A stretch of 64,000 nt of DNA, taken from Pseudo-nitzschia pungens (lineage: Eukaryota; Bacillariophyta; Bacillariophyceae; Bacillariales; Bacillariaceae). Shown in pieces: positions 54,300-64,000 of the stretch. The translations under genes and the position numbers were made by a program. The stretch covers positions 3,224,001 through 3,288,000 of the forward strand of contig CM074766.1 of NCBI GenBank assembly GCA_037355855.1. The letters are read 5' to 3'. Numbering within the stretch: position 1 is the first letter of the stretch; each line of letters begins with the position of its first letter. The notes under the pieces are model-generated. The model was not told where the DNA came from. It saw nothing but the letters and a program-made list of their open reading frames with translations, and searched no databases.

Positions 54300-55686
54300 T
54301 GAAAGATCATATGCATCCTTCAATATATAGAATATACATGTATTCTGTGTATACTTGATCTTTTATATTATACATATAATATGATACTGATTGATTATTT
54401 AAAGAGTAACAAAAGATGAGTGTGACTTGTAATACACCGAGCATATTGCTCTTGAAGATTTCTCATTGGTTCCATACTGAACAAATAATAAAAATCTTGA
54501 AACAATCACTATAATAATAAAATAATATATATATTTCTATCACTCCATCTAATTTCTCCTTGTGGTGTTACACAAAACAGGGCATCAAAAAGGGTAGTCA
54601 ACACTATCCTCAGCAGATTGTTCACAAAGTATCTTTCAGGGACAAAAGCATGTACTGTCAAGAATGGGGTTATATCCCTCTACCTATGAATGTAACCTTT
54701 TTTTGTTAAGTGACTGTCCAAATAGTATTTTCAGGAGGGAAAGGATTTCCAGTTGGGAACTTATTTGTAAGGTTCAGAGCCTTGCCTACATTGATTCAGT
54801 ACTGGCAGGGTTCTAAACTTTCAAGCTCAGGTTCCCAAGTGATCCAAAACTTGTAGTAATGATGTATTGATATCAGCTCTGAAAAACTTCTTATTCAATA
54901 GAATATTGTCGTCCCATTCACTGTATCTGTGAGTTAAAATACATTAAAAAAAAAATTGGATCTTGTTGACAAAATGTTCACAAAAAAGTGAAGAGACAGG
55001 AGAACTCCCTATAGTACGATACATGTAAACAGAACTATTCAATGACGTACTAAGATCTTGGTTTTTAGAGCAAGAATTTAATGGTATTACAGCAAAATAA
55101 TGTAGGGCATGATTGAAATGTGCAATTTCATTGTCCAGGTATAATACTATTGATATAATAATGGAAAAATCATTTCATTTTCAAGTGGGAACTGATGCTT
55201 GATTGTTTCATACTTGTGGTTAATTGGAAGGTAAAGGTTGTAGTTGTTTAATGAACTTTCCTCTATTTTTCTGAGTTTAGAAAAGCAGGAGTTGTTTTCT
55301 ACAAGCAATGAGATGTCAAGACCTTTTGGGTCCTATGACTGTGTATTCTTCTCCTGCTGAATCAATCATAGAGCTACTAGGAAAGATGTGGGCATTGTTT
55401 ACTTGAACAGTGACAGTGATGTCTATAGAGTATTGGGTTCTTCTGTATTGTGGGATCTCCTGTCAGTGTTCTTCATGCTTTTGAACCTAAATTTGAAGCT
55501 CAACCCAAATGTTTTCTTCTTCTGAGACAAGTTTCTAAAACCTCACACAAGCCACCATAATGGGTATAATTTGTGTTTGAAGTAAAATTTTTTGTCTTCT
55601 TATCACACCCAGAAAGTCAAGTGAAAAAATCCACTTTGTAGGTATGGTCAGTATAAATCATATTTATCACAATTTTCTGTGACATT
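54300..55686. other. AT-rich intergenic DNA, no gene seen
   Basis: No frame with a recognisable domain. CpG-poor and similar in texture to 51500-53200. It looks like an old repeat block. Confidence 0.45.
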
Positions 55687-55706
55687 TGAAACCTGATGAA
55701 AAGAAT

Positions 55707-57744
55707 AATAATAATAATATATTTATTTAAGTAGGAAAATCCACCGAAGGTGGTTAAAAGCTACTCAGTCTGTAACCAGACTTTATCGTCGCCTCAATCG
55801 AAGAGAGGTTAGGCCCCAAGTTGTAGAACGACGCGCCGCCTCAACCATGGGGAATAGGCCCCAGGTTGTAAAGACGGCTATTTTGCAAACGAACCTTGGT
55901 AAGAAACAGGAAAAAAACGAACCAGTCCAGAGCACAACAGACACAGCTGTTGCAAAGCGTACAGGAGACGGGGTAACAAGAACGTGAAAGGGAAAACACA
56001 AGCAAAACTGTCCCTTGAATGCCACTGTACAGCATCAGTGATGCTTGGAGTGGTCAGCTGACACAAGCAAAACCCTTGCCTAGATACATAGTATCTGTAA
56101 TGCAAGTGGTCAGCTGACGCAAGCAAAACTGGTCTCTGCATGCTGTATTGCAGCATCAGTAATGCGAGTGCCCCAAACACATTCCTTACCACTGTATGGT
56201 ACATATAGTACGGAGCCTACTACCAAATTCGTAACAGCTGTCCTTCTGTTCGAACTTCGTAGTAGGAGACACGTAGAGGCGGTGGAGCCTACTACCAAAT
56301 TCAAATTCGTAACAGCTGGCCTTCTGTTCGAACTTGAACTTGCTCTCCTGTAGTAGCTTGGAAACAGGGCCTTTAAGTGAAAACACTTATGGACCATCAG
56401 GGCTGTAGGCTTGAAAACAGGTCTCTGCTGTACTGTGAACTGGAGGGGTATATGTAGGTGGTGGTGCGTTAAGTAACATGTACTTAGCAGCTTTGGGGCT
56501 TGGGTCATAAAAACAGTAGGTCCATAATCAAAAACAATTATGGACTATCAGGGCAGTAGACTTGAAAACAGATGACAGTTGAAGTGTGCATCTGAGAGGG
56601 TTATGTAGGTAGGAGAGCCTTAAGCAAGCTGTACTTAGCGGCTTTGGGGCTTGGGTCAGGAAATAGTAGGACCTTAAGTGAGAACACTTATGGTCCAGCA
56701 GGGCAGTAGACTTGAAAACAGATGACAGTTGAAGTGTGCATCTGAGAGGTATATGTAGGTAGGAGAGCCTTAAGCAAGCTGTACTTAGCGGCTTTGGGGC
56801 TTGGGTAAGGAAACAGTAGGACCATAAGCGAAAACACTTATGGTCCATCAGGGCAGTAGACTTGAAAACAGATGACAGTTGAAGAATGCATCTGAGAGGT
56901 ATATGTAGGTAGGGGAGCCTTAAGCAAACTGTACTTAGTGGCTTTAGGGCTTGGGTCAGGAAACAGTAGGACCATAAGCGAAAACACTTAGGGTCCATCA
57001 GGGCAGTAGACTTGGAAACAGATGACATTTATACAGTACACCTGAGAGGGTTATGTAGGTGGTGGAGCCTTAAGCAAACTGTACTTAGCGGCTTTGGGGC
57101 TTGGGTCAAGAAACAGTAGGACCATAAGCGAAAACACATATGGTCCAGCAGGGCAATGGACTTGAAAACAGATGACAGCTGGAATTTCTTGTAGAAATAT
57201 ACCTACAGTGGAAGGGGCTGTTCGTGAACTACACCTTGAAAAGACTTAGGGGACTTAGCAAGGAACCTTGAAGAATGTAGAACGTTAAGTGGAAATCACT
57301 TAGGAAGCTTGGAAACAATGTAGAACATTAAGTATAATATATACTTAAGGGCCTTGAGGGTGGAGCTTGGAAACAGATCGAAGCAGTACAGACGGCAACA
57401 GTAAGACGGCAACAGTATTACGTAGTAGAAGTATTTTCGAATCGCTGTAGAATCGGTACTGGAGGTGCTGTAGAAAATTAGGTGTCGGTTTTGTTTTGGT
57501 TGTTGCTGCGGATCGATCGGCCGAGTGGTGAATTGGCAACCAAATCAACCAAAAGAAGCAGCCAGCAACTGAACCAATAGCAGAAACAAAGAGCGCAGGT
57601 CTTGGTTAATACATGTAGGTCCTGGGGTTGTGATTGGTGGTGTAAAAGGGAGCGAGATATCGCATGGTAAAGTTGTGTAGAAATCTACGTATTTTTAGTA
57701 CTGGAACATCGGAACGTCGGACAAAATGCGCGATGCGCAAATTG
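55707..57744 (-). mobile_element. Non-autonomous LINE-tailed retroelement, minus strand
   Basis: Flanked by a 20 bp direct repeat TGAAACCTGATGAAAAGAAT (55687-55706 and 57745-57764). The minus-strand 3' end (55707-55800) carries the tail GTCTGGTTACAGACTGAGTA, then CCACC...GGTGG, then AT-rich ATTTATT(AAT)n. The same tail ends the plus-strand LINE at 59230. The body contains about five ~150 bp tandem units and no intact ORF. It probably used the LINE machinery through the shared tail. Confidence 0.8.
56400..57170. repeat. About 150 bp tandem repeat, five copies
   Basis: Each unit holds CAGGGCAGTAGACTTGAAAAC, GATGACAGTTGAAG, GAGCCTTAAGCAA and TTGGGGCTTGGGT. Copies begin near 56400, 56550, 56700, 56850 and 57000. 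Confidence 0.8.
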
Positions 57745-57923
57745 TGAAACCTGATGAAAAGAATGAATTTTCCTCTTTCATTTCTCAATTTGCCAGAGCA
57801 TGATCATTTACAAGCTACCATATTATCATGGTAATTTTGAAACAGTACAGTCCAAGAATTAGGTCAATCTATGATTTTGGATCTGGGAGGACTTAGGACT
57901 GAAATAGGCATTCTTTACCACTG

Positions 57924-58921
57924 TCTCTCTGTCCATAGAGCTTCTGTCTATCACCACCCCAGACTTGTGTTTGAGCCCTGGGCATTTTCCCTCAATGGTT
58001 GCAAGTGCTCTCAGTTTGACAAGGATGCTTTGCATGGTGCCATTTCTGGTCCTCCTCTTCTCCAATACTGGCAGACCCACCATGATATTCCCATTCCCCA
58101 ACCTGTTTTGAGTTCCATCCATTGGTGTGTCCATCAGTCTGCTTTCAAGCGTCTCCCTCCTGGTATGCAAAGGTGGTTTGTTAAGTTTGCTTCTGGCTGC
58201 ATTGGTGTTGGCAACCAGCTCCTTCACTACCAGCATCAGGATCACTCCAGGTGCCCCTTGTGTGATGCCAACAATGAGAAGGTTTCTCATGTGCTTTCCT
58301 GCACGAACCCTGGGGCTGTCCAGCACAGTGTGTCTCCCTTCAAGGATCCCCTGCAGCAGAGGCTTGAGGCTGAGCAGACTGATCCATCCTTGGTTCCTGC
58401 CTTCTTCTCATCAGGGTTCGGAAGGGCGAGAGCATGTATCCATCATCCTATTCCCATGCAATTGCTCCCGCTGTCAGGGTACAGCAGAGCATTGGTTGGA
58501 ACATCTTGGTAGGTGGTCCCACATCCAAGCTGATTACTACTCCCAAATGGGCAGCAAGCGCTCTCCCAGACATTGGGCTACAGCTATTATCCATCAGTTC
58601 TGTCTCACTTGCTGGGATTTACGGACTCATTGGAATGAATAGCTCCATGGTCCTGGGGGAACCCTTGAGGCTGAACAACATCAATCTCTTGATGCTTCCA
58701 TTTCCTCTGAATTGGCTATTGGTGCAGCTGGTGCACTTCCCCAGTCCCACTCCCTTCTTCGAACCCCTTTCCAAGTCCTACAAGGTTACACCCTCACTGC
58801 CAAGAGGCAGTGGCTTGCAACCATCCACCTTGCCAGGAAACAATTTGCAGCACCTGTCCAACCAGTGCAATCATATCAACAGGAGGCTGCTTTCCTCCGA
58901 GCCTGGCTTACTGGATCTTAA
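57924..58921 (+). pseudogene. C-terminal part of a LINE reverse transcriptase protein, broken
   Basis: The first frame (to about 58430) carries the post-RT region and a zinc motif, RCPLCDANNEKVSHVLSC, typical of the RT-associated zinc finger at the end of LINE ORF2. It then shifts near 58430 to a frame with HWLEHLGRWSHIQADYY and RHWATAIIHQFCLTCWDLR. A TAG at 58640-58642 interrupts it before LHGPGGTLEAEQ and the ending AFLRAWLTGS at 58921. The RT catalytic domain itself is missing. Confidence 0.7.
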
Positions 58922-59230
58922 GGTTGATTCCACTTTGTACTTTGGTGTTTTCTACTCTGTTCTTGCTTATCATTTTGTCCCATACCTTTTGATACTGGAC
59001 ATTCTCCCACTATCTTCCTTCCCACTTCACTTTTTCTCAAGTCCCTCTTTTGTGGGACTTGATTTTGTTTCTTTCCCTGCTTGTTCTTCAAGGTTTGTTT
59101 GAAAATTTGTCATTCTACCACTTGGGGTCCTGACTCTCTGATGGAGGCAACGTTAAAGTCTGGTTACAGACTGAGTAATTTAGTTCCACCTCTGGTGGTA
59201 AATTTATTTAAATACATATATTAATTAATT
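57924..59230 (+). mobile_element. 5'-truncated LINE-type non-LTR retrotransposon, plus strand
   Basis: Flanked by a 21 bp direct repeat AATAGGCATTCTTTACCACTG (57903-57923 and 59231-59251). It begins inside the ORF2 coding region and ends with the tail AAAGTCTGGTTACAGACTGAG...AAATTTATTTAAATACATATATTAATT. Long TSD, 5' truncation and AT-rich tail are the marks of target-primed reverse transcription. Confidence 0.85.
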
Positions 59231-59251
59231 AATAGGCATTCTTTACCACTG

Positions 59252-61390
59252 GAGTTTGTCCCAAGATGGCTTGTCATTACCCTACAAATCAATAAACTAA
59301 ATTAAGAACCCAGATGGCACCTTGCTATTGTGAATATACTACACAAATGATAGGTCAAAACTCATGTTCTTCATTTTGTAAAGATATTTGTCCGTCGACA
59401 ATAGAGATACAGAGGCAAGAGCAGTAACAACAGTACAGCACAGAGTGCTGGCAAATAGTACTACAGAGGATACTGTTCACACACTGTTGCATATACCACG
59501 AGCACACTAGTAGCTACCACTCTAGAGGCACTCTAGAGGTACATTAGAGATGTCAAGCTTGATGCTATGTTGATATTCAAGATGATGCTACAGACTGTGG
59601 TGCTAGGGCTCCTGTGTAGAGGAGTATACTGGGGCTACAGCGAGTAGCACCTGGTAGCTCACCACTAGGAGCTGAGCTGAGTGCTAGTAGGAGCTGTGTG
59701 CTAATTGGTAGCATACAGGCTTAGCATACAGGCTTAGCATACAGGCTTACTAGCAACAGGCTTATCCTGTTTGGTATGGGTGCTAACTCCAAAGATACCA
59801 GCGTTGTCGCGTACGATGTGTACCAGTTGTACGTACCCCGGGTATAGCATCCGCACTAATACAGTGTAGCTGAGTGCTACAAGGTTAGGGTTGCTAATGC
59901 TACGAGATACTGGATATGCTAACCTACCATGATACCATGCTAAGACACTATGCTACCGCTGGGGTGAGGTCATTGGTGTACAGCTAGTACTATGACCGGA
60001 TACCTGACTCAGACAGTTCAAGTTAGCACACGCGCTAGCACACGATTGGATCTAATTAAGTGAAGCTACGCTACTCCGTGCGCTATGCTACTCCGTAGAA
60101 CACAGTACTGGAGCTACAGAGCTCTATTATCCTACGAGTTAGCGGAGTGCTGCTACGATAAGATAGAGCTGAGCGCTTTGGCTCAGCTCCCTCCACTATA
60201 TTCACTCTTTCTATTCCACTCTAAAATAAAACCTATCATGCCCTCCCCTTTCGATCAATTCCGATGTACCTCTAGGGAAGTACCTTGTAGTAACTAAGTG
60301 TATGCAATAGAGACTGAACAGTATCGTCTGTAGTCTCACTATTTGTCAGGACTCTACGTGCTATTATTGTTATTGCAATCCCCTTATTTTGCTGACGAGC
60401 AAATATCAACGCAATGCTGAGCATGATGTGTTCTCTTAGAGGTTTAAACTGAGAGTATTTCAAAGAGTGAGAGCATCCCGGATGGAGCTCCAGATAATGT
60501 ATTGCTGATTCATATGTTGGTAAAGGGTCAGGGTACGTAGGTCCAGTACTTAATTCAACGTACTGACCATACCTCCTTTTACGGACACCTGTAGATCCAG
60601 TACTGTAGCGTACGCGCTGTACACTGTAGTACTGTACTTGATTGGTGCGCTTGCTAAACTCGCTTGCTTGTCAATAACTGCAGGGCTGGGTACACTGTTC
60701 TAGTACTAATTGTATGTGTTGACCATACCCCACGGTAGTTGTATAATATGGAGGTGAAATATCTTCATAATTTTGAGTCAGAATCTTGTCAAATCAAGAT
60801 GTGTGTATCACATAACAATGGGTTTGGAAAGAAGCAAAACTGGGACCTCAAAGAAATAAAAATCTGATAAAAGACCAAGTTTGTTAAGCAACACACTCCC
60901 TCCCTCCTTCCTAACCATGTTGAATATGCTTCTCATTCCACAAGAACATGCAAAATCTTTAATTTAAGTGTGTTGAGAATGTGCTCCTGCTGGTTATGAT
61001 ACTACCAAAATCATTGATGATTGTTCTTGTTGTTTTCATTGCTCAAATTCATTCATTGTAGGTACAAAGTTTCTGGGTTTGCATGTAATTAGGCCTACAG
61101 CTATCAACTAAAGTTGTCAGGGCAAAAAGTTAGTTATTTAAATACGTATATTATTATTATTATTATATTTACGAAAAAATGTTCCTCGTCGAGACTAGAG
61201 AGAGACTACATTAACAAAATCGCGCGGTGGCGCATATTGCCAGCAGTTAAACTCATCAAGTGATTAATACTGTAAATTATTGTCATTGCATTTATTATTA
61301 CGCTAGGCCAGGTACTATAAGTACCGGGCACTTAAGAAAGGAATTGTGCAAGCACTGCCCGCCCCCCCCCCCCCTCTCCCCCTCGAGGTG
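59252..61390. other. Repeat-rich intergenic stretch, no gene seen
   Basis: Contains CTAGAGGCACTCTAGAGGTAC-type words (59520), CTTAGCATACAGG in three tandem copies (59719-59757) and the 74 bp motif shared with 23565 (59932-60004). The block at 60740-61130 is AT-rich, followed by TATTTAAATACGTATATTATTATT (61136-61160), which resembles the LINE tail at 59205. A C14 run lies at 61360-61373. Confidence 0.5.
59932..60004. repeat. Second copy of the 74 bp motif found at 23565
   Basis: Same word order (ATACCATGCTA, TATGCTACCG, GGGGT, GGTCATT, GTGTACA, AGTACTAT, ACCGGATACC) in the same orientation. Confidence 0.7.
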
Positions 61391-61429
61391 CTTAGGAGAT
61401 ACACCATCAACAACAACGAAGACAAGAAA

Positions 61430-62430
61430 CACATAAATTTCGATTGACAGCAACAGTGACAGCAACGAACGGCAGCAACGAACGACAGCAACGAACAACA
61501 GCAACGAACAACAGCAAGGACAGCAACGAATGACAGCAACGAACGGCAGCAAACGAACGACAGCAACGAACGGCAGCAAACGAACGACAGCAAACGAACG
61601 ACAGCAAACGAACGACAGCAACGAACGACAGCAACGAACAACAGCAACGAACGACAGCAACGAACAACAGCAAGGACAGCAATGAACGGCAGCAAACGAA
61701 CGACAGCAACGAACAACAGCAACGAACAACAGCAACGAACGACAGCAACGAACAACAGCAAGGACAGCAACGAACGACAGCAATGAACGGCAGCAAACGA
61801 ACGACAGCAACGAACGGCAGCAAACGAACGACAGCAACGAACAACAGCAACGAACAACAGCAACAAACAACAGCAACGAACAACAGCAAGGACAGCAACG
61901 AACGACAGCAACTAACGGCAGCAACGAACGACAGCAAACGAACGACAGCAACGAACGGCAGCAACGAACGGCAGCAACGAACGATAGCAAACGAACGACA
62001 ACAATGAACGACAGCAACGACAGCAACGAGTAACAATCAACCAGCAAACAGCAAGAGTGACAGCAAACAGCGACAGCCACAGCAACAGCGACGGCAACAG
62101 CAACAGCGACAGCGACGGCAACAGCAAACAGCGACAGTAAACAGTGACAGTAAACAGCAACAGCAAACAGCGACGGCAACAGCAAACAGCGACGGCAACA
62201 GCAAACAGCGACGGCAACAGCAACAGCGACAGCGACGGTAACAGCAAACAGCGACAGTAAACAGTGACAGTAAACAGCAACGGCAACAGCAAATAGCGAC
62301 AGCAACAGCAACAGCGACAGCAACAGCAAATAGCGACAGCAAATAGCGACGGCAAATAGCAACAGCAAATAGCGACAGCAAATAGCGACAGCAAATAGCG
62401 ACAGCAAATAGCGACAGCGACAGCAAACAG
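61430..62430. repeat. CAGCAAC/GAACGA minisatellite, two blocks
   Basis: Block 1 (61430-62035) is built from ACGACAGCAACGA-type 13-14 bp units; block 2 (62040-62425) from ACAGCAACAGCGACGGC/AAATAGCGACAGC units. The minus strand is open in several frames through both blocks as a by-product of the repeat. Confidence 0.9.
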
Positions 62431-62505
62431 CGTCATACACAATGATCCCGATCTTTATTCAGACAACAACTGCTACACACCGTAAACAACCAACTTGCGT
62501 GCTTC

Positions 62506-62864
62506 ATGCAGAATGTGACTACGTGGCGACCGCTGCCACTAGCAGTTGCAATGCAAGCAACACCAGTACTACCATTACAAGGACGGACGGCGCCAGCAAC
62601 ACCCAACGCAGCTCCCACTAGTACAAACGTGGCAACCAAAACGTTGTTTCGAAACCATACAACGGTCTCGTCGATGTGGAACGAGTGGTATGGGCTTGGC
62701 ACGTTCAAAGATGAGAACTTCCCTGGCGGGATCGAAGATCTCGAAAAAGACGGCCGTCAGTGGAGAAAACATTTGAGTCCAGCGAAGGTATTGTTGAATT
62801 CGTGAAGAGGAGAATTGCAGCTGGAGTTCCTGTAGAAGCAATACTGGAAGAAGGGGACGAGTGA
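62506..62864 (+). pseudogene. GCR1_C-like DNA-binding domain ORF, one frameshift
   Basis: The first frame (62506-62805) starts MQNVTTWRPLPLAVAM and holds a Thr/Pro/Ala linker, then VSSMWNEWYGLGTFKDENFP, GGIEDLEKDG and RQWRKHLSPAK. This Trp-rich order resembles the GCR1_C domain, a fungal-activator-type DNA-binding domain also found in Crypton recombinases. Near 62786-62792 the frame moves back one base and continues VEFVKRRIAAGVPVEAILEE to TGA at 62864, which completes the domain. No tyrosine recombinase is visible in the ~1.9 kb upstream. Domain assignment is by eye. Confidence 0.5.
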
Positions 62865-63775
62865 ATGAAGACAAAGACAAAGTCAGTTTCCGCCCTTGCA
62901 AATCACGTCCGAAAGGCTAAGTCCTTTCGCTTGAGTTAGACGACGACGGCAACGATGACAACGATTACGATTACATTTACTACATTTACCATTGCGATTA
63001 CGATTAATTATTTCTTTACATTACAGCAGTACTACTAGGCGGCTCGTTGGCGTTGTTTTCGTTGTTGTTTTCGTTGTTGTTTTCGTTGTTGTTTTCGTTG
63101 TTGTTTTCGTTGTTGTTGTTTTCGTGTTTTTGGTCTTTTTTTTGTGAACCACGGCGGTCGCTTTGGTTGTTTTCGGTCGCTGTGGTTCACACGGGCGTAT
63201 GTATGTATGGTTCATTTTGATTGGTTAGAATTAGTCCTACGCAGTGACTTTACGTAGTCTTATAATAGTAACGTTGCCGTTAGACTTCGTGGAAACCGCG
63301 CGGAAAATAAAGGACGTTGGTCTCGACTAGTGTTTCTTATGTATAGATAATCTCTTATTATTATTAGGGTTTAAACTTCATCAAGGTATTCTCACTACAG
63401 TAATTACAATTTACTGGAACCGCTGGTTCCTACCGGTGAATATCGAGAACCAATACCGTAGAGCAACATGATGTTCGACAGAGGTCTACCGTACGAGTAA
63501 GGTTTACCGTACGCACGTTGCGAAGCGGGAACAACCAACAAGTGAACGACGGACAGACATTGCGATCTCAAATCTCTCTCCACTCCAATGAAAGAACGAT
63601 CGATTTCTGAAAAACTAGGGCTCGAGCGGATACAGGCGGAAAAACTTGAAACTGACCACCGAACGAAGGAGTAAAATGAAACGATAGCAATAACGAAGTA
63701 ACCTTACACCAACTACATCAGTTTTCGATCAAAACGACAAAATCAACACCCCTCGCCTTATCTCAATTCCGAAGT
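62865..63775. other. Spacer with a short GTTGTTTTC repeat
   Basis: CGTTGTTGTTTT units repeat at 63050-63125. Clusters of TACCGTACGAGTAAGG occur around 63440-63515. The final part is the upstream region of the ORF at 63776. Confidence 0.5.
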
Positions 63776-64000
63776 ATGTCAAACAAATCAGCTTGTAAAA
63801 CTACTACTACCGCCAAACGAAAGACCGGTGGCGATTCAAACGACGAATCTGTTTCGAAAAAGAGCAAGATAGGGAAAACCAAAAAATCATCTGTGAAGGG
63901 CGCAAAGAATTCGCAATCTACAGACATCGCGAATGGTCAATTTCGCATGCTCGACCTGAAAGATATTCACGACAAACTAGAGGCGCTTTGTGAAAGAGTT
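63776..64000 (+). CDS. Lysine-rich ORF, N-terminal part, runs off the right edge
   Basis: 75 codons open to the window end, starting MSNKSACKTTTTAKRKTGG. The first ~55 residues are Lys/Ser/Thr-rich with nuclear-localisation-like clusters (SKKSKIGKTKKSS), followed by a helical FRMLDLKDIHDKLEALCERV. The layout (basic low-complexity head, then helix) recalls the 489-residue protein at 29031, but homology cannot be shown from this much. No function is assigned. Confidence 0.55.
   Translation, partial: MSNKSACKTTTTAKRKTGGDSNDESVSKKSKIGKTKKSSVKGAKNSQSTDIANGQFRMLDLKDIHDKLEALCERV

Noticed and set aside
55707..59230. A single DNA transposon with ~85 bp terminal inverted repeats
   Set aside because: Each half has its own 20-21 bp TSD, and the inverted ends are the 3' tails of two LINE-type copies in opposite orientation.
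61298..62440. Minus-strand 380-codon frame of Cys/Leu/Ser/Val repeats
   Set aside because: By-product of the CAGCAAC minisatellite; parallel frames are also open.
1..64000. tRNA or rRNA genes
   Set aside because: No stretch with convincing B-box/T-arm words in a cloverleaf context or rRNA-like sequence was found by eye; a covariance-model scan would be needed to exclude them.

Overview
The window looks like nuclear DNA of a diatom. Host genes carry GT-AG introns. Two predicted plastid pre-proteins carry an ASAFAP-like cleavage motif (TAFAP in the 7.2 kb gene, TAFTP in the trigger factor). The retrotransposons resemble the diatom Copia (CoDi) and Gypsy lineages. Species cannot be assigned from sequence alone.

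Left part (1-31.7 kb): almost entirely mobile DNA around one small plastid-type gene (7204-7584). Bases 1-5201 hold two copies of a minus-strand Gypsy-like element with short TG..CA LTRs; copy 1 has inserted into the protease region of copy 2. A solo LTR of the same family, in the other orientation, follows at 5451-5626 with TSD AACAG. Bases 8466-31714 are one Copia element on the minus strand: its 233 bp LTRs are identical by eye and its TSD is AATAA. Four later insertions inflate it from about 6.3 kb to 23.2 kb. They are a 5766 bp Gypsy (TSD TTACT), a 3111 bp Gypsy derivative without pol (TSD GGCAG), a solo LTR (TSD AAGGG on the minus strand), and a 7.9 kb element of unrecognised type at 23382-31268 inserted in gag at a TTAA/GTTAAC site. 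Removing each insert plus one TSD copy restores the Copia reading frame across each junction; only at the gag junction does the choice of start upstream stay open. The 7.9 kb element has 10-11 bp terminal inverted repeats, inverted subterminal arrays, a G-run minisatellite, a 181 bp satellite and one 489-codon ORF with no recognised transposase domain. It is the best candidate here for something undescribed.

Middle part (31.8-51.1 kb): the gene-rich host segment. In order: calmodulin-lysine methyltransferase-like protein (+), class I cyclic nucleotide phosphodiesterase with a broken frame (-), SMYD-type SET methyltransferase fused to a JmjC domain (-), plastid-type trigger factor with one intron (+), an unrecognised three-exon gene (+), a GGGHSH-type FAD/NAD oxidoreductase (-), an LRAT-domain protein with one intron (+), and a mitochondrial carrier (-). 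Intergenic spacers carry many copies of a short TTACCGTA / GTAAGGTTAC-like motif.

Right part (51.1-64 kb): repeats again. A 1.1 kb TIR element is packed with GCGTCTAA palindromes. Two LINE-type insertions lie in opposite orientation, each with a 20-21 bp TSD and sharing a 3' tail. After a repeat-rich stretch come a 1 kb CAGCAAC-type minisatellite, a frameshifted GCR1_C-like ORF, and the start of a lysine-rich ORF that runs off the window.

Every in-frame stop that interrupts the retrotransposon polyprotein frames joined here is TGA, and both non-identical LTR pairs differ by one CG/CA change. That fits CpG methylation decay of the elements.
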